Shown here piece by piece: positions 43,922 through 56,812 of a stretch of DNA of 64,000 bases (within the stretch, counting starts at the first letter, position 1; every line of letters begins with the position of its first letter). The translations under genes were made by a program, and so were the position numbers. Under the pieces are notes generated by a model. The model ran no database searches, was not told the DNA's origin, and saw only the letters and a list, made by a program, of their open reading frames with translations. This DNA is from Channallabes apus (taxonomy: Eukaryota; Chordata; Actinopteri; Siluriformes; Clariidae). The DNA is taken from positions 5,754,847 to 5,818,846 of the forward strand of contig CM060107.1 of the NCBI GenBank assembly GCA_030522415.1, in the 5' to 3' direction.

Positions 43922-44798
43922 CTACTATAGCTACATTTGACTCCATCATTGATTATTTCATAGTTTTGTATATCCTTACAGACAGACACATAATAATTAG
44001 TACAAAAGTAGAATAGTTTTAAAACATGAATGGTTGGTTAATTATCTCACATCCCCCATAAACACTAAATAACATACATTAGGTGGACATTATAATGTGT
44101 CTGAAGAAGACCTGTTTTGTGTCATTAAACATTGTAACTGTGCTGAACTGCTGATGGTGTTAAAACCACATTCCATACCCTACATGCATAATATAACCTT
44201 TTTTTAAAGAATTCAGACACACTTTGAATTAGACAGATAAAATGTATTTAATGGAACAATTGACAACAGGTTTTTGGCTTAATCATAATTATTAGGTAAA
44301 AATAAATAAATAAAATAAAACATGACCATCTGAACTTCATTCAACACAATATAGACAAAAGAACCAGGAACACCAGTACAGTGCATTAAACCACTTTTAC
44401 AGTACAATATCTGTCCACAAGCCATCATTAGCAGATTCTTTAAGTGTTGTTTTGTCTAAAATATAATGATGGTCATCATACTATATACAATTTGTCTTGA
44501 GAGCAGGATAACACTTTCCTCCTTAATTGAAATCCTGAAATATTAATCCACATTGATTGTATATGCTGCTCATTTAAAAAGTACCATGCAGCCGTCTTCA
44601 CACTCTGGACATGCAGACCCTAGCGTGAGAGAATAGTATTACTTCATTGTAGTTTAGCTTTCTTCCTCAAAAACTGAGACAATGTGAACCTCCTGGGTTT
44701 AAACACCCTACATCTCTCTCTCTTTCTTCCTAAACGTCATGGTAACAGACCAGATGTTACATTACAGTTTAATATTTCCATATGGTCTAATACTTATG
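43922..44798. other. No gene recognised
   Basis: AT-rich noncoding sequence. Confidence 0.45.
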
Positions 44799-44803
44799 GT
44801 TAG

Positions 44804-45865
44804 TGTCACGATTGCAGGTGTAACGGGCTGATGTTATCGCCGTGGGCTTACAAAAGGCAGGCATAAACGCAGAGGGTTCTTGTGCAAATAAAGAGTCGTA
44901 TTTAAAACAAACAAATCAAACTCAATCAAACCAAATAAACAAAACTCTGAAAAGTCTGTGTATAGGTTAAGCTGAAAGAGCCAAACAGAACACACGGGAC
45001 ACAAACTCGAGGAACATGAAGCGGGGAACTATAACACTGTACTCAAGCTCGAGGTTACAACACAGGCTACACGACATTCAGGCTCTAATACCTGGGACAG
45101 TGAACAGGGGCGCTGTGTTGTGACACTCGGCTTGAGACATACTGACAAGACATGGAACAGGTTACTTGAGCTCAACCAGATGTAGGGAAACCTGTGCTTC
45201 TACGGGCGATACACACACACGCTCCAGGGAGTTAGACTCACACTAACCTACTGTACACGTACTCACCCAAGAACACACACACACACACACACCTCTCTGC
45301 GCATCGTACACACACTCACACCTAGGCAGCTCAAAACACTCTCCACTCCAGGCACACATACCTACCCCTATATACACACACATTCCTATGACTATACATT
45401 TCGTACACACACCTATGCTCTCCATACTCGCATACATACAACTATGCATTTCACACACTCATCCGTAGAAGATACACAAGCTTAGAGCTTAGACTAACGG
45501 GGAGAGACATTAGAAAACACGAGGGAGAAACAAACAGGAATAACCAAAAACAATAAGACACCACTCACACTTCACAATAATCAAACACAGGTACATGTAA
45601 ACATACACTCACACATTTAACCCAGACAACATGCCTACAGAGCCAGATGAACATAAATAAACAAGAAACAAAACTAAAGCCCACTAGACAATGTTAATGC
45701 TCGACCCAGTTTCCCAGAGCTAACAGCTTTTTATGAGATTGCTAATGAGCCACCTCGGCACAGGTGACACCTGACCGAGGTGCCTTCTGGGAAACTGGGT
45801 CTTCTAACAAAAAACTACAAAACACAAAACTTGACCACAGTGCCCTCTAGGGGCAGTCCCTTACA
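44804..45865 (-). mobile_element. Solo LTR, 1062 bp
   Basis: Tips TGTCACGATTG and CCCTTACA with a 5-bp duplication GTTAG (44799-44803 and 45866-45870). The minus strand begins TGTAAGGGACTGCCCCTAGA and has a TATA-like CATAAAAAGC near 45735, so minus is the likely sense. No internal region is present, so it looks like an LTR-LTR recombination product. A relative is at 12.7-13.0 kb. Confidence 0.8.
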
Positions 45866-46076
45866 GTTAGTGCAAGTGAAAAGTTTCAATTTGCTCTAGA
45901 AAATTATGGTCTGTTTTGCCTCACAGACTTCATCATAAGCTGTATCTATAGAAATTAGTTCATTATTATAAAAATGTGATGTGCAGTTGTTATAAAATTA
46001 ATTATACAATAGTTATTTCCAAAAATTTAAATACATGCATCACTTTGTGTACCAAGTGTTAATAACCATTAATTAC

Positions 46077-47160
46077 TAGGGTTGGGTACCGAAACCCGGT
46101 GCCAAGACGGCACTGGTACCTATAGAACCGGTATGTACCGGACCGAAACAGAATGCGAATTTCGGTGCCTCATTTCGGTGCCACTTAAATGCCTGAACTG
46201 TCGATTGAAATATTTGTTCTCTAGATTCATATATTTTTGTAGATTAATAGTTTATTAAAGTAAAAAAATTAAAAGCACAAATCATCCGGAAATGAGAGAC
46301 CATCTGACATGCGCGTGAATGCAGCAACTAACGTTACACTCGCTCTTACGTCAGCTAAATTAAACAACTCTCGTTAAAATGCCCAAAACTAAACAGTCGA
46401 AAGTGTGGCTGTATTTCACAAGAAGGGATTCCGGCACCGCGACGTGCAGCAAATGTTTTACAGCAGTTGCGTGTAAAGGCGGAAACACGTCAAATCTAAT
46501 GAAACATTCGAGGGCAGACGGAATAAAGTTAAAAGCAGAGGGAGGCACCGTGTTTAACAGCTTGTGGACAACAGCTGGCGCTATCAGTGTGGACGACCCT
46601 CAGTCCCAGTCACACCAACTGTAGCTAAAAGGAGTCACCGATTATGATGACGTCAGCAGCCTTTCCGCAGGTTAGTAGTAGGATAATGTAATGTTAATAG
46701 CAAAATGCAAATCTTGCATTCATGCTAACAAATAGTCAAACGATTTGTAAAAAAACTAATGTAACATGGATTCTGTTTATAATTATGGCTTTCCAGCCTG
46801 TACTAGTAGCACTACAACAGTGACCCCATTTACCATTGTAAAGAGGCTATACATGTCCTGTGCAGGGCAATAAGTCAGGAAAGAAGTCGTATTTTGACAG
46901 AAAAGGCAAATATGGTGAAATTTCTGCAAAAGAATTGCTAAAATTTGAAGCTTACATATTCATATATACTTTAAACTTTTAATATATTGTTAAATTTTAA
47001 GCATAAAATTTTTTGTTCAATAAAAATTCATTCTTGAGTCATCCACTATAATTTTTTGGCTTAAAAGTATCGGTTCAGGCACCGTTTTGGCACCGGTACC
47101 GTTTTCAAAGTATCGATTTGGCACCGGTATCGAAAAAAACCCAAACGATACCCAACCCTA
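46077..47160 (+). mobile_element. hAT element with a retained BED-finger exon
   Basis: Ends TAGGGTTGGGTACCG and CGATACCCAACCCTA, flanked by a perfect 8-bp TTAATTAC (46069-46076 and 47161-47168). It encodes only a BED-like finger; the transposase core is absent. Confidence 0.92.
46379..46624 (+). CDS. BED-type zinc-finger fragment of a hAT transposase
   Basis: An 81-residue open frame from ATG. KVWLYFTRRDSGTATCSKCF is the start of a BED finger (aromatic residues and a CxxC pair), followed by NTSNLMKHSRADGIKL, which has the first His but Asp at the usual second His. BED fingers bind DNA at hAT ends. The frame ends soon after, and no RNase-H-like core or hAT dimerisation region follows. It is the remnant left by internal deletion and may be untranslated. 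Confidence 0.6.
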   Translation: MPKTKQSKVWLYFTRRDSGTATCSKCFTAVACKGGNTSNLMKHSRADGIKLKAEGGTVFNSLWTTAGAISVDDPQSQSHQL

Positions 47161-47214
47161 TTAATTACACTAACTGTGGGTCGCAGCCAGTGGTGGGTGA
47201 AACACGTTACAAAG

Positions 47215-47427
47215 TTTTTTTTTAAAGGTAAAGTGCAGGTTAATTTGTTTAATTTTTACTTTATATTTTGTGTTAATTATTTTTATGTATTTATTTTTTT
47301 GGGCTGTGGAACAAATAATTTCAGTTTCCATTACTTCTTATGGGAAAATTCGCTTTAGTTTTACGAGTGTTTTGGAATACAAGCCCGCTCCCGGAACAAA
47401 TTATGCTCGTAATCCGAGGTTCCACTG
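47215..47427. mobile_element. mariner-MITE right end
   Basis: AAAGGTAAAGTGCAGGTTAA to GTAATCCGAGGTTCCACTG, then TA. Only the right 210 bp remain. Confidence 0.7.
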
Positions 47428-48489
47428 TATGTGTATGATTTTCCCTTACAAGTGTATGATTTTTATCTTATAAAAGTGTATGATGTTTCCTGTGTATGAG
47501 TGTTTTTTTTCCGTGTAGGCGTTTTTTTTTTCCTTCATGTATGTGCAACTACTTTTTCCCATGTGAAAACTCTCTCATTTAAGTTGCCAGCTAATTGCTA
47601 AAGCTATTGTGCAAGACACTATGGGATTTCGAGGCTGACGAAGTCACAGTGAACATAGTAATATAGTAAATAGTAGCTTTATATCAGTGCTAATACTATT
47701 GGAGTGTTTGGGCAAAATGCCGAGCCAAGTTTAAATGGCAGTCATTTAAAGGAATATCATCTCATTTAGACCATTAAACACGCTGATGTAAACAATCAGC
47801 TCCATGACGTCTCTGTAATATACATCCAGATATGAATTTATAAGCCAGCTAATATCACTATGCTAACCGCTAGCACTTAGCATAGTAAAACTAGCTTGTT
47901 TATTCATTCATATTCGGACAAATATCTGATGTAAACAATTAGTTTTTAACAATTAGTTAATTAGTGATCCACAAAAGGGCAAATTACGCTTTGTTAAAAA
48001 CAAGAATGCAAAATTTCTTCAGTTAAATGAAGTAAACAGTGGACTTTTCACGAGGAACTAATCTGTAGTTTCTCTGCGTGCCTTAATACTGACTTTCTGT
48101 AGGCTTGAGTAGCAAGACGGAAGGAAAAGTAGACCCTGTCTCAAACAGCGATATAAAATGAGGTTACCACGAATCTCAAAATAAAGATAGATATAGATTT
48201 TTTTAAGATTGATTTTAAAATATGATTAGATTAGATTCAAGCTTTTTGTCAATGTTCAGAGCCAATGAAATGCAGTAACTAGAAGTACATAAGTGGCCTA
48301 TTTACAGTAGTGTTTATACAAACAGAAAATGCATTTGGTGATAGTTAAGGTATATATAGTGATAGAGTAATGTACAGTATAACTGTGCAGTGAATGTGCT
48401 ATAGTAAACAGAAGGTGCATTAGGTAATGGACATGTGAAATATAGGGTATATACAGTATTGACCCCACAGTAAAGACTAAAAGTATGGC
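47428..48489. other. No gene recognised
   Basis: Noncoding. A loose tandem of GTGTATGAT-type words occurs near 47430-47510. Confidence 0.45.
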
Positions 48490-48806
48490 ACCTTCTTTAC
48501 CTCTGCTCCCTGTAGTCTCACTGTTCCACTGGAGTCCTTCTCATTCACACACACATGTATTCTGTCTTGCTGCAGCTAATCTTCATTCATCTGCTTTCCA
48601 GAGTGTACCTCCACCTCTATAAATTTGTCATCTGTTGTAGTCTTTCTAGGTATGAAACCATATTGCTGCTCAGAAATCCTCACCTCTGCCCTAAACCTAG
48701 CTTCTACTACTCTTTCCCAAGGCTTCATTGAATGGATCATCAGCTTTATTCCTCTGTAGGTGCCATGGATCTGCACGTCCCCTTTGTTCTTAAATTTCAG
48801 CACATT
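48490..48806 (-). mobile_element. RTE-type LINE reverse transcriptase fragment
   Basis: The minus strand encodes KNKGDVQIHGTYRGIKLM, then EQQYGFIPRKTTTD, followed after a gap by a TEYMCVNEKDSSGTVRLQG-like segment. This is the RTE or Bov-B-like order with the palm catalytic part deleted. It lies just downstream of the last exon of gene B. Confidence 0.7.
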
Positions 48807-48929
48807 TCACTTCATTCATAGGTGACTAATAAATATTTCTCCTCTTCAGAGCGTACACACCGAGACCCAGTAACACCAAGCCGAGCAAAACGAGGACCCA
48901 CAAGTGATGATGGTTCCATCCTCTGTTAT

Positions 48930-49716
48930 CTGCAGAGAGAGAAATTCATTGCTGTAAATAGTTCATGCTCAGTGGAAAGACATACATTACATTTAATTAC
49001 TTTTAAACATATCATTAGGACAATTTTTTAATTACACAAGTTTAGATCTTGAGATTTATAAGGTAACTGAGAAAACAGGCATGCGTGCACACACACCCAC
49101 ACAAACACACACACCAAGCAAATCACACGGTTCCAATGTAAAGTTTTTTGGAAATTTCTTGTTATTCATCATTATGTTTATATTTTCATGTCTTTAAATT
49201 ATTTTGATACGGTGTCATCACCAGGCCGTCTTGGCCCTCGGGAGCACCGGGAAGATTTTCGGTGGGCGGGCGACTGATTTGGCCTGTGGCCAGCCAGACG
49301 TGTTTATATATTACTGCCCACTCAATCTACTAAAGTGATTATTTCCAAAATTGGCATTCAAGTATTTAATTAAATAATCTCTATATAATAAAACTTTAAA
49401 GCTGTCGTGTCTGTACATTGAAGATATTTGCAAAAAAAATAATGTGAGTGTTGGGGAGGTAAGATGAGTAATATGAACTGAAAGAGTGATGTACATTGGG
49501 TTTTACATTTTGAGGTAAAGTTGGAGACATTCTTAGAAGATCAAGTCTGGTAGCCCAGGTGTCAGAGACCTTTTGTCTTTATGGACTTCCTGACCGCTGG
49601 GTCGGGTCCCAAGGTAAATGTGGATGCTAATCTCAAGGCCAGGCCGTGCCTTTGTCTCTATGATAATGTGAAGGTCTGGGTGATGCTGTCAGGCTGATTA
49701 GATTAGCACCTATGCA
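48930..49716. other. Intron 3 of gene B, left part
   Basis: Noncoding; a short CA-rich run near 49088-49115. A GGCCGTCTTGGCCC motif at 49226 resembles a transposon tip but no partner was found. Confidence 0.4.
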
Positions 49717-49719
49717 TTT

Positions 49720-50286
49720 TGGCGCTTTTCCACTGCATAGTACGACACGGTTCAGTTCTACTCACTTTTGGGGGGTTTTCCACTGGGAACAGTACATAGT
49801 ACCTGTTCCTTTTTTCAGTACCACCTCGGCCGAGGTTCCAAGCGCGCCGAACCGTTACCAAAACGTGACATGTAAACTCTGCTGGTCACTGATTAGCCGG
49901 AGAAAATCGTCATTACTGCGTCACTGAGCTTGCGACACGAGACACAACAGAACCGCTATATTTAGAACAGCCAGAGAAGGATCGCACGCACCTTTTTGTA
50001 TTAACCGTCGGCCTCTTTTGAAACAAACTCCTTCGTCTCGCTGTTAAAAACATCCACATGCCGAGAATGAAGAACACCATGCCGTCGATATGCTCCATTG
50101 TTGTGTGTTTGTTTGTGGCGCGTTTACGATGACGTCACGGCAGTAGCGGCACCGCGCGCGAGTAATCCCGCCCGCGCTAAAGTGTTACTACACTGCAGTG
50201 GAAGCGCAAACCGAGCCAAACTGCGCCGAACCGAAGTGAGTTGAACTGAACCGTGTCGTGCCGTACTATGTAGTGGAAAAGAGGCA
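49720..50286. mobile_element. MITE with CTTTTCCACTGCATAG ends
   Basis: Inverted ends of about 45 bp (CTTTTCCACTGCATAGTACG, ACACGGTTCAGTTC) with a 3-bp TTT on each side. PIF/Harbinger-like by TIR style and duplication length. 567 bp, no transposase. Within gene B intron 3. Confidence 0.7.
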
Positions 50287-50848
50287 TTTGAAAGCCACTG
50301 CTGGGGAACCTCCGTTACCAGGGTGACTCCTGTACTACACTATGCTTTGTTTAGATTGTCTCCACTTCCTTGTATCACTCCCCCTTGAAAAATATAAACC
50401 CTCCAGAGCTGTGTTTTAGTCAGACGGGTGACTACAGGAGACTCTTTCAGCTCCTCCTGTCTCCCCCTTCTCATCTCTTTTTATTCAGAGGAATAGACAG
50501 TCAACCTTGCAGTAGCTCTGGTGCAGTGATCACACTTCAGGTTCAGCCAGGGACTGAGACGGGTACAGTAGATAGAAAATAGTTTAACACATTAACTGTT
50601 TTGTAAATTTGGGTATCCAAGTCATGTTAGAATAAATAAATACATATTTACTTAGATTCTGAACAATCTAATTACAATGAGACGGTTGTTTTGCACCAAA
50701 GTGGAGACAGATCTGTTTGTAATACTAGAGCAGAAGAAGTGAAAGGTACATTTATTCATATATAAACTATAATATTAGTGGGAATAAATAAGGCTGTCTG
50801 TAGTTTTACATTTACTTGGGTGCATATAGCCTGGGAAATTGTGTCTCA

Positions 50849-51544
50849 GGCCATGTCCACACGTACCCGGGTATTTTTAAATAATGAGATTTTTCTACTT
50901 TGTTTGTTAAGAGTAGACAACCTACATTTAAAAATATCTTTGTCCATATGAAAACACAAAACACCTGTTAAGTGCTGTTAGGGGCCTCCTTAACCAACAG
51001 GGGGCCAATCAGAATCCTTAGACAAAACATCACCACCTGTTGTGCTTTGTAGCTGTTTGACGGGTCTCGTCCAAAACCACCGTCGCTGTCTGTGGGGTCT
51101 GTGTGTCTTTGAGGGTTCTGTATGTAGCAGCATTGAGCTTCATAGTACATTCAGACACCACTGTTTATTAACATAAGGTGTGAGTAACTGCGCGTTTATG
51201 ATTGTACACACATGTAAAAAGTCCAGTACGCAACATTAACAGTCACGTTAACACAGTTACATAAGTCCACTACTGCACAAAATATCCTCATAAACAAAGC
51301 TGACGTCAAATCAAGGAGACGAGGACACAGACAATTAATTACATCATCAGCACAAGGTGACGTTACAACAAGCAGAAATCTCTGTTTCCTCCCTCTGTAC
51401 ACACATCACCACTGAAAATATTCACTTTGGACAGAGTTTTCCAAAAGTTCAGTTTTCATCGACCAAAACTGCGATTGCGTGTAGACGAAAGACCAAAACA
51501 GCAGATAAAAATCTAAAAATACTCGTCTACGTGTGGACATGGCC
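50849..51544. mobile_element. MITE with GGCCATGTCCACACGTA ends
   Basis: Inverted ends GGCCATGTCCACACGTA and TACGTGTGGACATGGCC, flanked by TCA on both sides (50846-50848, 51545-51547). 696 bp. A partial relative is at 40220-40575. Within gene B intron 3. Confidence 0.75.
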
Positions 51545-52208
51545 TCAGTCCGGTGGTGAGCACCAACATAATCACATGACACATGATCACATGACTGTGG
51601 AAAAAGAGAGATCAGTATCACTTTAAAATCTTTTACACATGATTAATTACTTTTGTCCTCAGTCACATGATCAGGTGTGTATGGTGTATCATTTACTCAT
51701 AAAGCAGCTGAACAGCCAAGTAAAGGAAACATTTCAGTAAAGTTTAATATTCACTCACCTGAGGAAGCGGAGTTTATATCTGGTGTCTCTTCAGTTCGGT
51801 CTTTAGAGGAAAAAGGAGATAAATGAATGATATTAAATATCTGTGTTCTGATTGTGTGTGTGTTTACACATTATTTATTCTCACAAGTGATTTCTTATTA
51901 AACACACAGTTGATTTCCCCCCATGTGGTGGCGTGGTTGAGCTCGGTGTGTGAATGCAGGACTGAGTCTTGGAGAATGTGTGTATAATATTCATGTCATT
52001 AATGAGTGTACACCTGTGTCTGATTAACACTCATCCTGTTTACACACACTGTCTCACAATTAAAAGAAGACGAGCAGCGAGAACCTGTTGTTCAGAGGAA
52101 AGAGGAGTCCTGTGTGTGTGTGTGTGTGTGATATTGATACAGTACTTTAAGTTAATACACTGTACAAATAATGAAAAAGTATTTCAGCCACACTGTTCCT
52201 GCACTCTG

Positions 52209-52209
<1 letters not shown>

Positions 52210-52262
<53 letters not shown>
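52210..52262. repeat. (AT)n microsatellite
   Basis: About 50 bp of AT, followed by a T run and a (GT)n at about 52304-52329. Absent from the paralogous intron of gene C. Confidence 0.9.
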
Positions 52263-52279
<17 letters not shown>

Positions 52280-52303
52280 AAAGAAGGATATATAAATGTA
52301 AAG

Positions 52304-52337
<34 letters not shown>

Positions 52338-53279
52338 TAAAACAGAAATATAATGAGTGTCAGGTGTAGTGTGTTCCCACTCACTGTAACACACACATGA
52401 AGGAGTTCCATAAGTATCTTTTCATTGCGTAAGTTTTAGTTATTAGGATTAAAATCATTGAGATTTTCATTAAATTTGCTCCAAATAACCTGTTTTGGTT
52501 ACACAGTGAACTTGGTGCCTTTACAAACACTCAGTGTGTCTAGATTTATTATCTACTGAGACCAAACACACTCACTATGGACGGAGAGTTTAACACTGTT
52601 GATCATTTTGACATCCGGAGATCCATTGGTGCGTCTCATTATCTGGTAGCTGGTGTAGACTCCTGTATCAGTAAATATCAGATTGCTCCACACCAGTGAA
52701 CAGTTCCCCTTACGCAGCTCCTCCACAGGAACGTCCACACGACCCTCATATCCCTCAGCCACGTATGTGTCTTCATTCTTTCGCTCAAACACAGACTCAG
52801 ACTCAGTGCTCCACTTAATATTCAGTCTGTCAGTGTCTACACTCATCAGGTTACACGGCAGGACGGCTGTAGAACCCACTGGACCAGATACATTGAACTC
52901 AGGTTCTGCAGAGAGGAGATCTGAGACGGGGAAATTATACAGTAATATAGATTATTTTTATCACATGTTTAAACAATGCTTTTATATAAAGATGTTATAC
53001 GTCTTGTGTTTAATCTATTTTATAACCAAAATGTACTTACTCACAAACCTGGTGCACAATACGATGTAAATTAAAATAAAGGTGGTCCTGAAGTCCTGAT
53101 AACATCTGGAGACGTGTCTGTAAAAATTCTAAAAAAAAAAAAGTAAATGCAGTTGTCAAAAGAGTTTAAACACAAGACGATCATAGAGTACATCTCGGTA
53201 TTTCTCATTCATTTAATTAAATAAAATAATCAGAGATGAAACAATTGCAGTTTGACAGATTCAGAGGTCAGATTTTCTT

Positions 53280-54840
53280 TTTTTTTTTTTTTCTCCATAA
53301 AACCTATAATCAACACCTACACACACACACCCACTGATCCTGTAATGAACAGTTACACCAGCTGTGTGTGAACCTGGGCTACATCTAACACCTGGAGAAA
53401 CAGTGTGAGGTGGACAAGTCCATCACATGATGTCCTGAGACACAGTTCGGGGAGGGGGGACGGGACGATGTGTTACTGTGACACGTCTCTCTCTGGTGAT
53501 TTGTACTGGAGATTTTTTTACACTAATGAATTGATTCAGTCACATGATTCAGTAAACCTGAACCTTTGTGCTTTTTTTATTTTCTTTTCTCAATGAAGTT
53601 ACATTTACTTTTTATTTTATATATAAGGAAGAGAAAATGACACAAAAACTTTTGGTTTATATTAATGACCTCTATGTAACTCACAAACTCTAGTGTTATT
53701 GTATCTAGCTTTATCTCTCATGTTTTTCTCTATTTAATGAATTTTCTTTATTGTGTGTTTTAATCACTTGATTAGTGCATTGAATCCTTAACACTGAATG
53801 GTGAATTTATATCTATTCTCTGTTCAATGATTCAAAATTCATGTTCTTAATAAAAATAGAAAGAAGTTAAGCACCTCCCTATCTGTTTTTCACTTTTCCT
53901 TTCTTTTCTAGATTTTCACTTCATTTTCAAAGATTCAGAGATGGTAATTATGTGCAGAAACATTTACCTTTGAACAGTGGATTTTCAAACCACACACACA
54001 CACCTGACACACACACCTGACACACACACACACCTGACACATGACTTAATGATGAATAGAATATTATTTGAAGTGACTCGTCCAGATTAATGGTGCTGTT
54101 TGCTATACAAAATGTGTCCACTAGATGTCAGTACAATCAGCACTTAAATGAAGCTTCATGAAATTGTTGTGTTATGGAATAAGGATTCACGGCGCAGATG
54201 TGATGTAACACCGAGCAGCTTTATTTTCCACACACTTACAACAACCTCATACAACAACCCGGAAGAATATTAACGTTTCCCCCTCCAGCAACACTTCACA
54301 ATAATAGTCTCTGCATCACATTAAATTAGACATTTTTGGAGAAATTAGTGACTTTTTAATATTTATAAACTATTTAATAATTTATTAATCTCAGCAATCA
54401 CGTTTACTTTTTGCACAAAAATGCTCGTAAAGCAATATCAGTAGTATTAGCATGCGATTATTCTAATCGCGATTAACTTCAGTTAAAATTCATTATTTTT
54501 TTACTACCAACTCTGATAAACTATAAAGATGTGCATAACACCTGTAAACTTACTCGGAGCTGAAATATGTCCGTTACCACTCGGTAAACTCCGCATCCAC
54601 CTTCAGTAAACGGCACACTCATGGTCCAGAGTCTCCACATGTATTCCGTTAACGAGGCGATGCCTTAAACTCTTGCCACAGAATTGTTGCACTATGATTG
54701 GTCAGAACAATGACCAATGCAACTCTATGAAGGACAGCTTACTTCACTTGGGTTAGGTTGTCATTAGCTTGCTTTCAAGTGCTAAAGGAATAACAAGCTC
54801 GAAACGTCCAACTTTAAACCAACTTCACTTCCGGTCGGAG
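53280..54840. other. No gene recognised
   Basis: Noncoding sequence upstream of gene B. Contains ACACACACCTG repeats near 53990-54040. Confidence 0.45.
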
Positions 54841-56285
54841 AAAAGTAAGAATTCGAAACTTTATAAATAACTTGTGTTCTACGGTATTAGAACTTTAAGC
54901 TCGATTCCTACGAGTGTTTTTGAGACGCTTAAATACTTAAAATAGTAAATACGGGCTCTGAGCTCAGAACCACCATCTTGTCGGAGAACTTGTACTGCGG
55001 TAAAGTCCGTTTGATGTTCAGCTTTTGCCGCTACTGTGTCGATAGATGAACATATCACAAGACTCGATAGTTGTTCCAAACTTTCCTGTCGCATGTAGAG
55101 GGCCGGTGCTGTGTCGAAGTTGGTTCCCCCATCAGGATGCGTTTTTTTTAGCCCCACCCCCGTGAAATCGGCACAGGGAACGCGCATTTAGGAGAAGTCT
55201 CGCACGCGAAGGGTTATGCGCGGACGCAGTGGTGGTTTTACAATGAATTGCGCCCTGGGCGAGACTCCATCCCCCCCCCTCCCTCCGCCCCCTCCCCCTC
55301 CCCCCCCCGGGGCGAGACTCCAACACGGCGGAAACATTGCTCTGTCCGGAGGGTGGGGGAGGGGGGGAGCACATATTAACACCATATTTAACACAATTTA
55401 AACACCATATTTAAAGACCCAACGATCGATCACAAACCGAATCAGACAGTTTTCAGCTCGATATGAAGTGAACAGATGATTAATCCCCACATATACACAC
55501 TAAAGCACATAAATCAGCTAAATCTGTTAGGTTTAAACTAAGACAGTCTGAAATCAGTTCTAGACTGAATTAAAAGAAGAGTTAAGGCTTGATGTCTAAA
55601 GATCTGTTTATTCTCAGCAAAGAGAACATACTTAAAGCATTTATCCAGGTGTTGCGTAACATAAGACCAACATCAGAATAAGCAGTGTTGATGGCAATAT
55701 TTACATTTTCCTGGTAAAACAAAAGGGTTCTAGAGGACAAGAACTGTTTGGATGTGTATTTGTCTGGATACAGGCTATAGGAAGTGTTACCACATAAGGA
55801 GTCAGTATGCAGAAGACAGAAATAACTGTAATGCACCTATAAGCTGGTAGAGTCCTCAACACACACACATGACATCATGGTTTAATAATAAATAAATAAA
55901 TAAATAAAGGACATGCACTATCAAAAGTGAACCTTGCACCATTAATAAAATCAAAATGCTGAATAAAGGGGAAGTTCTGAGCAGTTTTGTGGCAGATTAC
56001 AAACTGCAAGTTTCGACATGCATCAGACTGTGTGCGCGTCTCAAATCAACCACTGTACAGAATTTAATAACACGTTTACAGTACTTTGGGTATCTGCCTG
56101 TTTAACCTGCACCATAATGTTGAGAAAGTGATGTTATGAACAGTTATGTGTCGGATTTAATAATCTACTTTAAGATAATCTACTACTGCCTCAATGTAAA
56201 CAAACACCTGAACCAATAAATATTAATTAGAAAAGATAAACTGAATATTTTTACTGGGATTAGATCATATTTTCACTTTGGCTGA
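54840..56285 (+). repeat. Segmental duplication block 2
   Basis: Partner of 10540-12290 in the same orientation. The second half is interrupted by about 570 bp (roughly 55600-56150) not present in block 1. Confidence 0.6.
55269..55308. repeat. C-rich tract
   Basis: About 40 bp almost all C with few T and G; the minus strand has several G runs and could form a quadruplex. Lies in a hAT-end-like segment (CAGTGGTGGTTTTAC at 55228). Confidence 0.8.
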
Positions 56286-56476
56286 ACAAATACTGAAGAA
56301 AAAAGTTTTATTGTCTTTATTTTTGGTTTCATATCAAACATATAAATGAATGAATGTAACACAGATTTCTTTGAAGACTTCATATCCTGGCTGTGTCTAG
56401 CAGACGGTTCCACTCTCACATCAATCGGTGTGATTTTTATTTATATAATATTATATAAATATTAATATAATATAGG

Positions 56477-56584
56477 AGTATGCATGTTCTCCCCGTGCTT
56501 GGTGGGTTTCCTCCGGGTACTCCGGTTTCCTCCCACAGTCCAAAGACATGCAGATTAGGCTAATTGGCGTTCCAAAATTGACCA

Positions 56585-56619
<35 letters not shown>

Positions 56620-56746
56620 CTGCGATGGATTGGCACGCTGTCCAGGGTGTACCCTGCCTAGTGCCCGAAGTCTCCTGGGATAGGCTCCAGGTCTCCCGCG
56701 ACCCTGAACACAGGATTAAGCGGTATAGAAAATGAATGAATGAATA
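56477..56746 (+). mobile_element. tRNA-derived SINE, 5' truncated
   Basis: Starts at GCATGTTCTCCCCGTGCTTG and runs to the (GAAT)n tail with a GT microsatellite in the middle. The tRNA part is missing. Confidence 0.85.
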
Positions 56747-56812
56747 ATATAATATACATATTTGCAGTCAAACTGTGGTTGTTTCATCTCTGATTATTTT
56801 ATTTAATTAAAT

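Larger units (their letters stand above)
48826..53089 (-). pseudogene. Gene B: B7/butyrophilin-like V-set membrane protein, start codon lost
   Basis: Minus-strand exons: 53089-53041 (49 bp, leader), 52905-52576 (330 bp, V-set), 51800-51759 (42 bp, stalk) and 48929-48826 (104 bp, transmembrane and TAG). Splice sites are GT-AG and phases are all 1, about 174 codons. The V-set has Cys34 (VLPC), Trp48, KGNCSL with Cys85, and DTGVYTSYQ, where the usual second cysteine is Ser102. The helix is about residues 150-167 (LWVLVLLGLVLLGLGVY), then a tiny basic tail KRRNIY without tyrosine motifs of ITIM type. The codon matching the ATG of gene C is AGG, and an in-frame stop lies upstream, so translation needs another start. 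Otherwise the frame is intact, suggesting a recent loss. It is the inverted duplicate of gene C. HHLA2-, VTCN1- or BTN-like are all possible. Confidence 0.7.

Noticed and set aside
55132..55401. Gly- and Pro-rich frames
   Set aside because: Produced by the C-rich tract; no other support.
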